A DNA stretch of 64,000 nucleotides from Marinobacter alexandrii (lineage in GTDB: Bacteria > Bacteroidota > Bacteroidia > Cytophagales > Cyclobacteriaceae), in contig JBDWTN010000007.1 in NCBI GenBank assembly GCA_039984955.1, positions 3,170,501 to 3,234,500 of the forward strand, read 5' to 3'. Below are positions 1 through 7,998 of this stretch, one piece after another; the stretch's first letter is position 1, and every line of letters starts with the position of its first letter. A program made the translations under genes and the position numbers. A model generated the notes under the pieces. That model was not told the DNA's origin and ran no database searches. It worked only from the letters and a program-made list of their open reading frames with translations.

Positions 1-438
1 TTCAATTTTAGGACCAATCACTTCTTTATCCTGGTCTCCAAAGACTATTCCCATTTTAGATCTTTCGAATAGACTTAAAATGTCTTTCATTTCAGGGATA
101 TGAAAAAAATCCTCACCCAGGAAATTTGGAAGCATTTGAATGACCGTTTCACTTTCATTGCCACAAATACGATCAGTAAAGCCTTGATGCGGGAGGTTAG
201 AGCCAATCAGTACTAACTCCCCTTCTTTAAAATAAGAAAGATGACTTCCTATATGTCTTTTCCCACTTCCTCCTTTTACATAAACCAATTCGAGTTCAGG
301 GTGATAGTGCCAATAAGGCCTTGTGTTTCTGTGATTAACATGGAAGTGACGCACAAGTATTGACCCTTCATGAGGCATGACTACCTTCTCTAAAGGAGGA
401 CTGGATAGTTTTTTATTGACTTTAGGATCTAACTTCAA
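1..438 (-). CDS. AraC-type regulator, N-terminal cupin part (partial, runs off window)
   Basis: The complement strand reads through to the window edge, so the 3' part including the DNA-binding domain is missing. The visible part is a cupin-like sensor with WHYHPELELVYV, a GKRHIGSHLSYF stretch and LIGSNLPHQ, which is the usual N-terminus of Bacteroidota AraC regulators that bind small ligands through a His-rich beta-barrel. Two starts are possible: TTG at 438, which keeps the LEKVV segment that family members normally carry, and ATG at 378. I chose 438, because a stop lies in frame just upstream and homologous proteins usually have this leader. The family is clear; the exact start is not. Confidence 0.72.
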   Translation of the reverse strand, partial: MKLDPKVNKKLSSPPLEKVVMPHEGSILVRHFHVNHRNTRPYWHYHPELELVYVKGGSGKRHIGSHLSYFKEGELVLIGSNLPHQGFTDRICGNESETVIQMLPNFLGEDFFHIPEMKDILSLFERSKMGIVFGDQDKEVIGPKIE

Positions 439-577
439 TTGATTTTTATCTAATAAAAACTGATTTCATTGTAAAAATCTTCAATGAAATTGACATTTTC
501 ATGTATTTCATCTATCAAATGTTAATATTCCATAGATATATGTCAATTATGGAGTGATTTAGTCTGCATTCGCGATT

Positions 578-585
578 TAGGTTTG
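578..585 (+). promoter_or_regulatory. Putative Bacteroidota -7 element (TAnnTTTG)
   Basis: TAGGTTTG matches the TAnnTTTG consensus of Bacteroidota primary-sigma promoters and lies about 30 bases before the ATG at 616. No clear TTTG/TTG -33 partner is seen at the usual distance. Its position argues against the longer in-frame start at 583. Confidence 0.4.
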
Positions 586-615
586 CATTGTAACACACTC
601 AAAAGGATTGAAGAA

Positions 616-1200
616 ATGAAAAAAGTAATTAAAGTTATTGCAGTACTTATCCTATGGATGACTACTGTTACAGTTGAAGCAAGTGACACATCTGCCTTTC
701 ACATCTACACGATTGGCGATAAGAAGGTTAACGTAAAAGTCTCAAACATTCGGGGGAAAGCTATTTCTTACATCAAAGATGAAAGTGGTCAGATACTTTT
801 CGAAAAGAAACTAAAAGAAGAAGGAGTACTCAACATTATTTTTGACCTTGCAAACTTGAGTAATGGGAAATACATTTTTGTTGTAGAAGATGAATTTAAG
901 AGACATTCGGTTCCCTTTGAGCTTTTGACAGATGCAGTAGAAATTTATATGGAAGATTCGCAAAGAATAAATTTTCCTCAACTAATTAAGGATAGTGAGT
1001 TGGTGTTGGTTAAGTTTCTGACGAATGAATCAAACGATCTGCTTATAGCTATCAAAACTGAGAATGGTCAACTTCTTTTTCAAGAAAGGATCGAAGGCAA
1101 ACTAGGACTAATCGGTAAGCGATTCCAATTTGAGCCAGGTGAATATCTAGTAACCTTGTCTTGCAATGATTATACAGAAACTAAATATTTATCATTTTAA
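616..1200 (+). CDS. Secreted protein with two related beta-rich repeats
   Basis: 194 residues starting at ATG 616, where a Sec signal peptide begins (MKKVIKVIAVLILW, cleavage near VEA/SD). An in-frame start at 583 would put a charged leader before the signal peptide and overlap the -7 element. The mature part shows two similar units of about 70 residues: each has a VxVKxxN-like strand, then a GQxLFxE motif (GQILFEKKL, GQLLFQERI), then G-K/E-Y-x-V near its end. This resembles the small beta-sandwich of DUF3244 or T9SS tail domains, but the family is not certain. It stands alone and ends at a strong terminator. Function unknown. Confidence 0.75.
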   Translation: MKKVIKVIAVLILWMTTVTVEASDTSAFHIYTIGDKKVNVKVSNIRGKAISYIKDESGQILFEKKLKEEGVLNIIFDLANLSNGKYIFVVEDEFKRHSVPFELLTDAVEIYMEDSQRINFPQLIKDSELVLVKFLTNESNDLLIAIKTENGQLLFQERIEGKLGLIGKRFQFEPGEYLVTLSCNDYTETKYLSF

Positions 1201-1227
1201 GTAAAATTTAGGCTATCAATAGCAAAA

Positions 1228-1256
1228 AAACTCTGATCTTAATCAGAGTTTTTTTT
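1228..1256 (+). terminator. Rho-independent terminator
   Basis: AAACTCTGAT, loop CTTA, ATCAGAGTTT followed by a T-run. A perfect 10-bp stem directly downstream of the gene ending at 1200. Confidence 0.85.
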
Positions 1257-1378
1257 GACTTAGAAAATCACAAGACTCGAACCACTACTTACCGGTAGCC
1301 TACCGCTGCTTACCGATTTGCTATAGCATACATTTCCGATTCAATACACCTTTGATTGTATAATTTAAACTCAAAGGC

Positions 1379-2068
1379 ATGACACAACAGACACGAACAA
1401 ACTCTAAAACCTGGCTTGGTATAGTACTAGTAGCATTAGGTAGTTATTTTTTACTCAGGAATTTTAACTTAATCCCATCCTTTTTACCATATTGGATTTT
1501 TAGTTGGGAGACCATTTTTGTTGTCATTGGGGGGGCTATGCTTGTGACAGGTCGCAGAGAAGGATTGATTTTTTTGGGTATCGGTGTTTTCTTTTTACTT
1601 CCAGATATTCTAGATGTTCCGCGTTTCCGTGTAAGAGACTGGTGGCCGGCAATCCTTATTATTATTGGTCTATCTATTTTTCTTAGAAAAAGACATTCTC
1701 AGGTTATGCAACCAGGAGATTTATCAAATGATTTTATTGAGGATACCTCTGTATTTGGAGGGTCAGAAAAAACGGTTACTTCTCGAAATTTGAAAGGGGG
1801 GAAGATCACTTCAATTTTTGGTGGGTCGGAGTTAAATCTTGTAGATGTTGAGTTGGGAAAAAAGGAGGTGTTAATTGATTATTTCTGCATGTTTGGTGGG
1901 AATGAAGTGACAGTACCTCATGATTGGACTGTGATAAATGAATCTGTCGTGGTTTTTGGAAGCTTTACTGATAGAAGATCGAATAGTCATGTAGTACAAG
2001 ATCCTGACAAGGTTTTACGAATTAAGGGCCTCATATTATTTGGAGGATTTGAAGTGCGGAGAGGCTAA
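1379..2068 (+). CDS. LiaF/YvqF-like membrane protein (DUF5668-type 4TM plus C-terminal domain)
   Basis: 229 residues. Four hydrophobic segments lie at about 13-30, 37-57, 62-77 and 89-105, typical of the 4TM half of LiaF-like proteins. From about 130 to the end comes the cell-wall-active-antibiotic-response domain, with repeated glycine-rich turns (VFGGSEK, IFGGSEL, MFGGNEV, LFGGFEV). In Firmicutes LiaF inhibits the kinase LiaS and reports lipid II damage. Here the gene is followed after 37 bases by a LytS-type kinase, so a similar inhibitor or sensor role for that kinase is a reasonable inference. The family assignment is strong; the partner is inferred from position. Confidence 0.85.
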   Translation: MTQQTRTNSKTWLGIVLVALGSYFLLRNFNLIPSFLPYWIFSWETIFVVIGGAMLVTGRREGLIFLGIGVFFLLPDILDVPRFRVRDWWPAILIIIGLSIFLRKRHSQVMQPGDLSNDFIEDTSVFGGSEKTVTSRNLKGGKITSIFGGSELNLVDVELGKKEVLIDYFCMFGGNEVTVPHDWTVINESVVVFGSFTDRRSNSHVVQDPDKVLRIKGLILFGGFEVRRG

Positions 2069-2105
2069 GACTATCTGATTAACTTTAAATCTATACTCAC
2101 TATTC

Positions 2106-3164
2106 ATGAAGCATCCAATTCTGAGCGGTTCTGGTTACAAGTTTTACATGATCGTATGGCTTGTGATCATGCTTGTTCATGGTTCGGTGCTTTACTTCTA
2201 TTACGACTTCTCTATTTCGGTTGCCCTTGGAGATAGCTTGATCTACAACCTTATCTATGGAGCTATTGTGCCTGGATTTTGGTTTATTGTAGTTTTTGGA
2301 GGGTTAAATAAAGACAGTATATCACTCTTAGCTACTCACCTGGGAGCTGCGACGATTTCCATTGCCGTTTGGCTGACGGCTTCAGGAGTAATTTTAAAAA
2401 TCATCTTTAATACCAACGGGAGCTACATTCAGTTTTTGCAAGATGCCACTATATGGCGGGTGATAATTGGTTCATTGTTCTATAGTATAAGTGTGCTTCT
2501 CTTTTACTTAATTCGGTATTATCAGGACATGCAAGAACGGATGAATAGGGAGTTAGAACTTCAAAACCTACTTAAGGATTCTGAGCTTCGGATGCTCAAA
2601 TCTCAGATTAATCCGCACTTCATATTTAATAGCCTCAATTCCGTAAGTGCCCTGACCGTTACTAATCCGAAAGATGCTAGAGACATGGTAATTAAGCTAA
2701 GCGATTTTCTAAGATATTCGCTTGGAAAGGGAAATGAAGAGTTAACTCCTTTGAATAGAGAGGTTGAAAATGTAAGCCTTTATCTAAACATTGAAAAAAT
2801 TAGATTTGGCGATAAACTGGTATTTGAAAAGGAGATTGATCCGAAAACTGAGAATATCCTTTTGCCAAATATGATTTTACAGCCACTTGTTGAAAATGCA
2901 ATCAAACATGGTGTCTATGATAGTGTAGAGCCCGTTCTAATTAGGCTAAAGTGCTTTATGAATGGGCAGATACTTAGAATTAGCCTTGAAAATAGTTTTG
3001 ATAAGACAGCAATTCCTGTGAGGGGAGAAGGTATCGGATTGGAGAATGTGAAGAAACGACTGGATCTAGTATATGGTAAAAAAGATTTGCTGGCTATAAA
3101 TAAAAGCACAGAATTATTTGAAGTAGTTATTGAAGTTCCTCTGAAAGAATCTGATCATGAATAA
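2106..3164 (+). CDS. LytS-type sensor histidine kinase (His_kinase family)
   Basis: 352 residues. Four membrane segments fill residues 10-140, then a short coiled coil (QERMNRELELQNLLKDSELR) leads into the His_kinase domain. QINPHFIFNSLNS holds the phospho-acceptor His at about 171, and the ATP-binding part has LVENAIKHG and GIGLENVKKRL. The 3' end overlaps the following LytTR regulator by 8 bases, so the two are translated together as a two-component pair. The LiaF-like gene just upstream is the likely signal partner. Confidence 0.93.
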   Translation: MKHPILSGSGYKFYMIVWLVIMLVHGSVLYFYYDFSISVALGDSLIYNLIYGAIVPGFWFIVVFGGLNKDSISLLATHLGAATISIAVWLTASGVILKIIFNTNGSYIQFLQDATIWRVIIGSLFYSISVLLFYLIRYYQDMQERMNRELELQNLLKDSELRMLKSQINPHFIFNSLNSVSALTVTNPKDARDMVIKLSDFLRYSLGKGNEELTPLNREVENVSLYLNIEKIRFGDKLVFEKEIDPKTENILLPNMILQPLVENAIKHGVYDSVEPVLIRLKCFMNGQILRISLENSFDKTAIPVRGEGIGLENVKKRLDLVYGKKDLLAINKSTELFEVVIEVPLKESDHE

Positions 3165-3906
3165 AATACGAACACTGATTATCGACGATGAATATCTGGC
3201 AAGGCAAATTATTAGCGAATACCTGGGAGAGGATAGAGAGATTGAGGTTATCGGCGAATGTGACAATGGATTTGAAGGCTTTAAGCAAATAAATGAATTA
3301 CGGCCTGATTTAGTATTTCTAGATGTTATGATGCCCAAGTTGACAGGCTTTGAAATGCTGGAGTTGGTTGAGAACCCTCCGATTATCATCTTTAGTACGG
3401 CCTATGATGAATATGCGATAAAGGCATTTGAGCAGAATGCGATTGATTATTTACTAAAACCTTATACTCAAGAACGATTCATTACAGCTCTAAATAAAGC
3501 AAAGACAAAACTTAAGAGCCAAACAAATTCTCGAGCTACACTTGAAAAAATAATAGGTGGTAGTAGTGAAAAAGAAGAACTTTCAAGAATTGCAGTTAGG
3601 TTAGGAACGAAAATTCATATTGTGGGTGTAAATGAAATTCAATATTTGGAAGCTCAAGATGATTATGTGAAGCTTCATACAACAGAGGGAAGCTTCTTAA
3701 AACAACAGACAATGAAGTACTACGAGAACAATCTCTCCAGCGAAGATTTTGTTCGAATTCATCGATCATACATTGTTCGCATCAAAGAAATATCTAGGGT
3801 GGAATTAATGGGTAAAGACACCCATGTATTGCTGCTTCAAGATGAAACTCAACTCAATGTCAGTAGGTCTGGATATTCAAGATTAAAAGAAGTACTTAAT
3901 TTTTAA
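3157..3906 (+). CDS. LytTR-family response regulator
   Basis: 249 residues. The receiver domain (1-120) has the acidic pair DDE, phospho-acceptor Asp56 in FLDVMMPKLTG, and the KP of LLKPYTQ. The C-terminal LytTR DNA-binding domain (about 145-245) has the YLEAQDDYVKLHT, IHRSYIVRIKEI and VSRSGYSRLKE motifs. It is the partner of the overlapping upstream kinase. Target sites are not identifiable, but the BlaI/M56 pair begins 50 bases downstream on the same strand and is an obvious candidate target. Confidence 0.94.
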   Translation: MNKIRTLIIDDEYLARQIISEYLGEDREIEVIGECDNGFEGFKQINELRPDLVFLDVMMPKLTGFEMLELVENPPIIIFSTAYDEYAIKAFEQNAIDYLLKPYTQERFITALNKAKTKLKSQTNSRATLEKIIGGSSEKEELSRIAVRLGTKIHIVGVNEIQYLEAQDDYVKLHTTEGSFLKQQTMKYYENNLSSEDFVRIHRSYIVRIKEISRVELMGKDTHVLLLQDETQLNVSRSGYSRLKEVLNF

Positions 3907-3907
3907 T

Positions 3908-3949
3908 AACTATAAAAATAGTTGTATAATTATAATTATAGTTATATAC
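3908..3949. promoter_or_regulatory. AT-rich dyads before blaI-like gene (candidate operator)
   Basis: AACTAT-AAAA-ATAGTT (3908-3923) is followed by an overlapping near-palindrome (3924-3949, GTATAATTATAATTATAGTTATATAC). Together they fill the 50 bases before the BlaI-type repressor. BlaI/MecI proteins bind dyads of this sort in their own promoters, so autoregulation is likely. Confidence 0.5.
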
Positions 3950-3956
3950 TTGCTCC

Positions 3957-4331
3957 ATGAAGGAATTGACCAAAGCAGAGGAACAACTGATGCATTACCT
4001 CTGGACACTTGAAAAAGCATACTTAAAAGACATTGTAGAGCAATATCCAGAGCCTGCTCCTGCATACACAACTATTTCAACAGTGGTAAATGTATTGGTG
4101 AAGAAGGGGTTTATTGGATTTAATACACATGGAAAATCTAGAGAATATTACCCTCTGGTTACAAAAAAGACATATTCTGAACAATCAATGAAAGGCTTGA
4201 TGAGCAATTTTTTTGATAACTCTGCTAAACAATTTGCTTCTTTCTTCACGTCTCAAAAGAATCTTTCTGTAGAAGAACTACAGGAAATTAGAAAACTCAT
4301 TGATGACCAAATAGCACAACGCAAGTCATGA
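3957..4331 (+). CDS. BlaI/MecI-type transcriptional repressor
   Basis: 124 residues. An N-terminal winged helix begins LTKAEEQLMHYLWTLEKAYLKDIV, with the recognition region PAYTTISTVVNVLVKKGF, followed by a dimerisation helix region (SMKGLMSNFFDNS). BlaI proteins repress their operon until the M56 partner triggers their cleavage. It overlaps the next gene by 4 bases, the classic blaI-blaR1 arrangement. Dyad symmetry lies immediately upstream. There is no beta-lactamase gene nearby, so the regulon is probably this operon and envelope genes. Confidence 0.92.
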   Translation: MKELTKAEEQLMHYLWTLEKAYLKDIVEQYPEPAPAYTTISTVVNVLVKKGFIGFNTHGKSREYYPLVTKKTYSEQSMKGLMSNFFDNSAKQFASFFTSQKNLSVEELQEIRKLIDDQIAQRKS

Positions 4332-7324
4332 ACGAAGTGATCATTTATCTGATTAAGGTAATAGCTATTCATGGGCTACTCTACCTAGTCTATCGCCTTT
4401 TCCTTCATAGGAGCGCGCGGCATTCACCTAATCGTGGATATCTACTGCTTTCCTTCCTACTGGCCTTTATTATTCCTTTTCTTGAAATACCTCAAATTGA
4501 AGAAGCGCCCATTTTACCTGATGATAGCTCATTCATCATATGGCTTTCAGAGCCATCAAACTCTCTGGAGGAATTTGAATTGGTTCCTGTGGAAGAGCAG
4601 AGTTCTTTTTCATATTGGTCACTGCTACCGTGGTTATATGGAGTGCTGGCCTTAGGCTTTTTGATTAGATCAGTCGTATCCATATTTATACTTCAAAGAT
4701 TAAAAAAACATTCAGAGCCCGTCAAAAAACGATGGTTTACGCTCTTTAGGACTACACATAATCGTCCGTTTAGTTTCTTTACAAATGTATTTATTCCTAA
4801 GTCGCTTTTTGGATCACCTGCATTTGATCAGATACTTGCGCATGAATGTGTACATGTACGGCAGTTTCATTCAGTGGATAGACTGCTATTGGATTTCGTT
4901 GGTTCGCTGTTTTGGTTCAATCCCTTCATTTATCTGTACCGAAATGCACTTATCGAAATTCACGAATATCAAGCAGACGAGGAGGTGGTCAATCGATTCA
5001 AAGATCCGATTGGCTATCAGGAAATATTATTTTCACAATTACAGTCTGTGGAATACTCTGGTTTGGTAAGTCATTTCAATTTTTCAATGATTAAAAAAAG
5101 GATTGTAATGATGAACAAACAACGTAAGATGTCTGGGTGGGTCTATGCACTGACTGCTCCGATAATTCTAGTAATTGCTTTTGCTTTTTCTAGTAAAGAA
5201 GCCATTGAACCAATTGAAAAAGTTGGGAATGAGATCGCGGACCTTTTAGGTCCCGAACCAAGTCTTGGCATACTTCCTTTCTGGGATGCTTCTGAATTCA
5301 AAGTGAAAACTCAATTCAATAGTAAAGAGAAGGATAATAAACCTTCCATTTCTCCTGTGAAAGATTCTGATTTGATCCGATTATCATCTGGCTTTGGTAT
5401 GCGTACGCATCCTATTTACAAGGTGAAGAAGATGCATCAAGGTGTAGATTTCTCATGTAGAATGGGATCAGAAATTATGGCAAGTGCAGATGGTTTAGTG
5501 GTTGAAATTTCTGAAAAATCTGGTGGGTATGGAAAGATGATAACGATAGATCATCAAAATGGACACAAGTCAAGATACGCTCAACTTTCAGAATTCAAAG
5601 TGAAAAATGGAGATAGAGTGACCATAGGAGAGGTAATCGCTCTTTCAGGTAGCTCGGGAGCATCTACAGCTCCGCACTTACATTATGAGATTATAAAAGA
5701 TGGAGAGCACGTTGATCCGATTGATTATATAACAGACTATAGTCTTAGAGCAAAAAGTAGCATAAACGAATCGGAAAATGAGACTCAAGATTATACGCCA
5801 TCCATTTTACCCTTTAAGAGTACTGATAATGTGAGTATGACATCCGGTTTTGGTATGCGAATGCATCCTGTAGATAAAGTAAGGCAGCATCATAGAGGAA
5901 TTGATTTTTCAAGTCCGATTGGTACCACTGTGATTGCTACAGCTGATGGTGTGATTCATAATGCTGAAGCTCATGATAAATATGGAAAATTTGTTTTAAT
6001 AGATCATGGTGATGCGTATATGACCAGGTATGCTCACCTATCCAAGATGGATGTGAAACGTGGAGATGCAGTTAAGCGTGGAGATAAAATTGGGGAAAGT
6101 GGTAATTCAGGGGCGTCTAAAGAACCCCACCTTCATTATGAAGTGATGAAAGTAGGTACAGGATATGTGGACCCGATAGACTACATTAAAAATTTTACGG
6201 TTAAGCCTAAAACTATCTGGATTAAAGACTCTCCAAAAAAGCCTTCTGATGATTCACAAGAAAAAGAAGATGGAGAAGTTGAGGAAACTGTGGCCGTATC
6301 CGAGAGAGAAAAAGAAGGACTTGAGTTGGCTCGTGTAGAAAAACCTGATGCCAAAGTTAGAGTTGAATGGGAAATAGATGAGGAAGAGAGAGAGAAGACT
6401 GAGGTTCTTAGAAAGATTCAAGAGGAGAAATTGAAATTTGGTGATTCAAAGCAGGAGGGGAGGGTTAGCTATCTTGGTGACAAGCAGCCTCTGTTTGTAA
6501 TTGATGATGAGGTAGTAGATAATGTAAGCGACTTGGATCCTAACGATATTCAGGAGGTTACAGTATTGAAAGACAAAAGTGCGACCAGGTTGTATGGAAA
6601 AAAAGGGAAAAATGGAGTGATCGTAATCAAGACCAAAGACAAATACAAGAAAAAAGAAAAATCGAAGAATAAGAACAAGTCAGATCAAAGTGCAAAGTTT
6701 AGTAGAGAGGAGATAATAAGAACACAAAGAGAACTTGCAGCTCTTGGATACTTCGAATTAGAGAAGAAACCCTTAATGAAACCCTATAAAGTACTCATTG
6801 ATCCTGGTCATGGAGGAATGGATGATGGCACTAAATCTTCTTCTGGGATAACAGAGAAACATCTTGCTTTAGAGGTTAGTAAAGCAATAGGTAACTATTT
6901 TGATGATAATAAAGACATAATCATTCAGTTTACTAGAGAAAGCGATGCAGGTATTAGTTTAAAGGATCGATCCAAAGCTTCCGAGGAGGTTGACTTAATG
7001 ATCTCCATTCATCTGGATGCAGACATTGATTCAAAGGCGGACTTTACAAGTGTTTTCGTTGCTCCAGGAACCGACTTCTATGAGGAATCATTGAAAGTAT
7101 CTCAACGTATTGGCAAAGAGCTTACGAGCATCAATCGTGAAAGTAGGATCGGCTTATCTGACTTGTATGTTTTAAGAACGGCAAAATGTCCTGCAATACA
7201 TGTAAATCTTGGTTTTTTATCTAATGAAGATGATGCAACATATATCAATTCAATGGAGGGTAAAAACAAGATTGCTACAAGTATTTCAAAAGCAATAGAG
7301 CTAATTGCCACCAGCAAGAGTTAA
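4328..7324 (+). CDS. BlaR1-like M56 metallopeptidase fused to two M23 domains, SusC-plug-like domain and amidase_3
   Basis: 998 residues. The N-terminal part (1-290) is an M56 membrane metalloprotease with TM segments near 5-25, 37-55, 100-122 and 270-290 and the zinc site H172-E-C-V-H176 with E213 (HEYQAD). After the last TM come: M23 domain 1 (354-470; H370, D374 and H450/H452 present, but Q419 in place of the usual His); M23 domain 2 (495-620; H522, D526, H570 and H601/H603 all present); a charged linker; a SusC-type plug motif (718-770, LFVIDDEVVDNV to NGVIVIKTK); and an amidase_3 domain (820-995; H828 in DPGHGG, E843, H895, GFLSN at 962). No penicillin-binding sensor domain is visible. 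It overlaps blaI by 4 bases. Topology suggests the hydrolase domains face the periplasm. Confidence 0.92.
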   Translation: MNEVIIYLIKVIAIHGLLYLVYRLFLHRSARHSPNRGYLLLSFLLAFIIPFLEIPQIEEAPILPDDSSFIIWLSEPSNSLEEFELVPVEEQSSFSYWSLLPWLYGVLALGFLIRSVVSIFILQRLKKHSEPVKKRWFTLFRTTHNRPFSFFTNVFIPKSLFGSPAFDQILAHECVHVRQFHSVDRLLLDFVGSLFWFNPFIYLYRNALIEIHEYQADEEVVNRFKDPIGYQEILFSQLQSVEYSGLVSHFNFSMIKKRIVMMNKQRKMSGWVYALTAPIILVIAFAFSSKEAIEPIEKVGNEIADLLGPEPSLGILPFWDASEFKVKTQFNSKEKDNKPSISPVKDSDLIRLSSGFGMRTHPIYKVKKMHQGVDFSCRMGSEIMASADGLVVEISEKSGGYGKMITIDHQNGHKSRYAQLSEFKVKNGDRVTIGEVIALSGSSGASTAPHLHYEIIKDGEHVDPIDYITDYSLRAKSSINESENETQDYTPSILPFKSTDNVSMTSGFGMRMHPVDKVRQHHRGIDFSSPIGTTVIATADGVIHNAEAHDKYGKFVLIDHGDAYMTRYAHLSKMDVKRGDAVKRGDKIGESGNSGASKEPHLHYEVMKVGTGYVDPIDYIKNFTVKPKTIWIKDSPKKPSDDSQEKEDGEVEETVAVSEREKEGLELARVEKPDAKVRVEWEIDEEEREKTEVLRKIQEEKLKFGDSKQEGRVSYLGDKQPLFVIDDEVVDNVSDLDPNDIQEVTVLKDKSATRLYGKKGKNGVIVIKTKDKYKKKEKSKNKNKSDQSAKFSREEIIRTQRELAALGYFELEKKPLMKPYKVLIDPGHGGMDDGTKSSSGITEKHLALEVSKAIGNYFDDNKDIIIQFTRESDAGISLKDRSKASEEVDLMISIHLDADIDSKADFTSVFVAPGTDFYEESLKVSQRIGKELTSINRESRIGLSDLYVLRTAKCPAIHVNLGFLSNEDDATYINSMEGKNKIATSISKAIELIATSKS

Positions 7325-7326
7325 AC

Positions 7327-7998
7327 CTATTTTTTAAAGATATCATTCACTTTATCCCGATAGGATTGCCCTATCGGGATTTTTGTATCACTGATTTTAG
7401 CTTGATTTCCCTCTAAGTATTCTAAATGAGGAATAGAGAGAATATATGATTTGTGTACTCTTAAAAATGATGAAGGAAGTAGCTCTTCCAATTTCTTAAG
7501 TGTCTCACTAATGATTAGAATTTTTTCATTAACTAAATGAGCCTTCACATAATCCCCAAGTGATTCAAAATACAATATTTGATTATAGTTGATTTTGTGT
7601 GATCGTTTGTCAGCTTTTAGCATGATGAAGTCATCTTTCTGGTTTGATTCCTCCATGGATATCTTATTCACAGCCTTAATAAATCGCTCAAAAGAGAATG
7701 GCTTCAGTAAATAGTCAACTGCTTCTAATTCGAAACCTTCTACCGCATGTTCAGCATATGCAGTAGTAAAAATCACTTTTGGTTTCTTAGATAGTGCCTT
7801 GTAAAAATTAAGGCCTGATAGTTTAGGCATGTTAATGTCAAGAAAGATTAAATCAATCTCTTCTCGATTTAATATGTCCATTGCTTCTATGGCGTCCTTG
7901 CAAATTGCAACGAGCTTCAAAGATGGTAAATCTTTCGTGTAAGATTCCAAAACATCTCTGGCTAGAGGCTCATCATCTATAATTATGCATCTAATCAT
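7327..7998 (-). CDS. LytTR-family response regulator
   Basis: 223 residues from ATG 7998; an in-frame TTG at 8007 is less likely. The receiver has DDE, Asp54 in FLDINMPKLSG and LLKPFSFE; the LytTR domain has YFESLGDYVKAH, RVHKSYILSI and IPIGQSYRDKV. The start overlaps the upstream kinase by 8 bases, so the pair is co-translated. The 3' end lies 2 bases from the convergent M56 gene, and the codons for IPIGQSYRDK form a hairpin that also works as a terminator for the other strand. Confidence 0.93.
   Translation of the reverse strand: MIRCIIIDDEPLARDVLESYTKDLPSLKLVAICKDAIEAMDILNREEIDLIFLDINMPKLSGLNFYKALSKKPKVIFTTAYAEHAVEGFELEAVDYLLKPFSFERFIKAVNKISMEESNQKDDFIMLKADKRSHKINYNQILYFESLGDYVKAHLVNEKILIISETLKKLEELLPSSFLRVHKSYILSIPHLEYLEGNQAKISDTKIPIGQSYRDKVNDIFKK
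7354..7385 (+). terminator. Terminator for the M56 gene, embedded in the convergent regulator's coding sequence
   Basis: ATCCCGATAGG, loop ATTGC, CCTATCGGGAT: a perfect 11-bp stem followed by TTTTT on the + strand, 30 bases after the + strand stop codon. It lies inside the last codons of the minus-strand LytTR gene. Confidence 0.75.

Noticed and set aside
1270-1330. A tRNA-like GGTTCGAGTC T-loop on the minus strand
   Set aside because: The flanking bases do not form a T-stem, and no acceptor stem or anticodon arm can be folded around it.
4328-7324. Standard BlaR1 beta-lactam sensor
   Set aside because: No penicillin-binding SxxK/SxN/KTG domain is present after the last TM; M23 and amidase domains are there instead.
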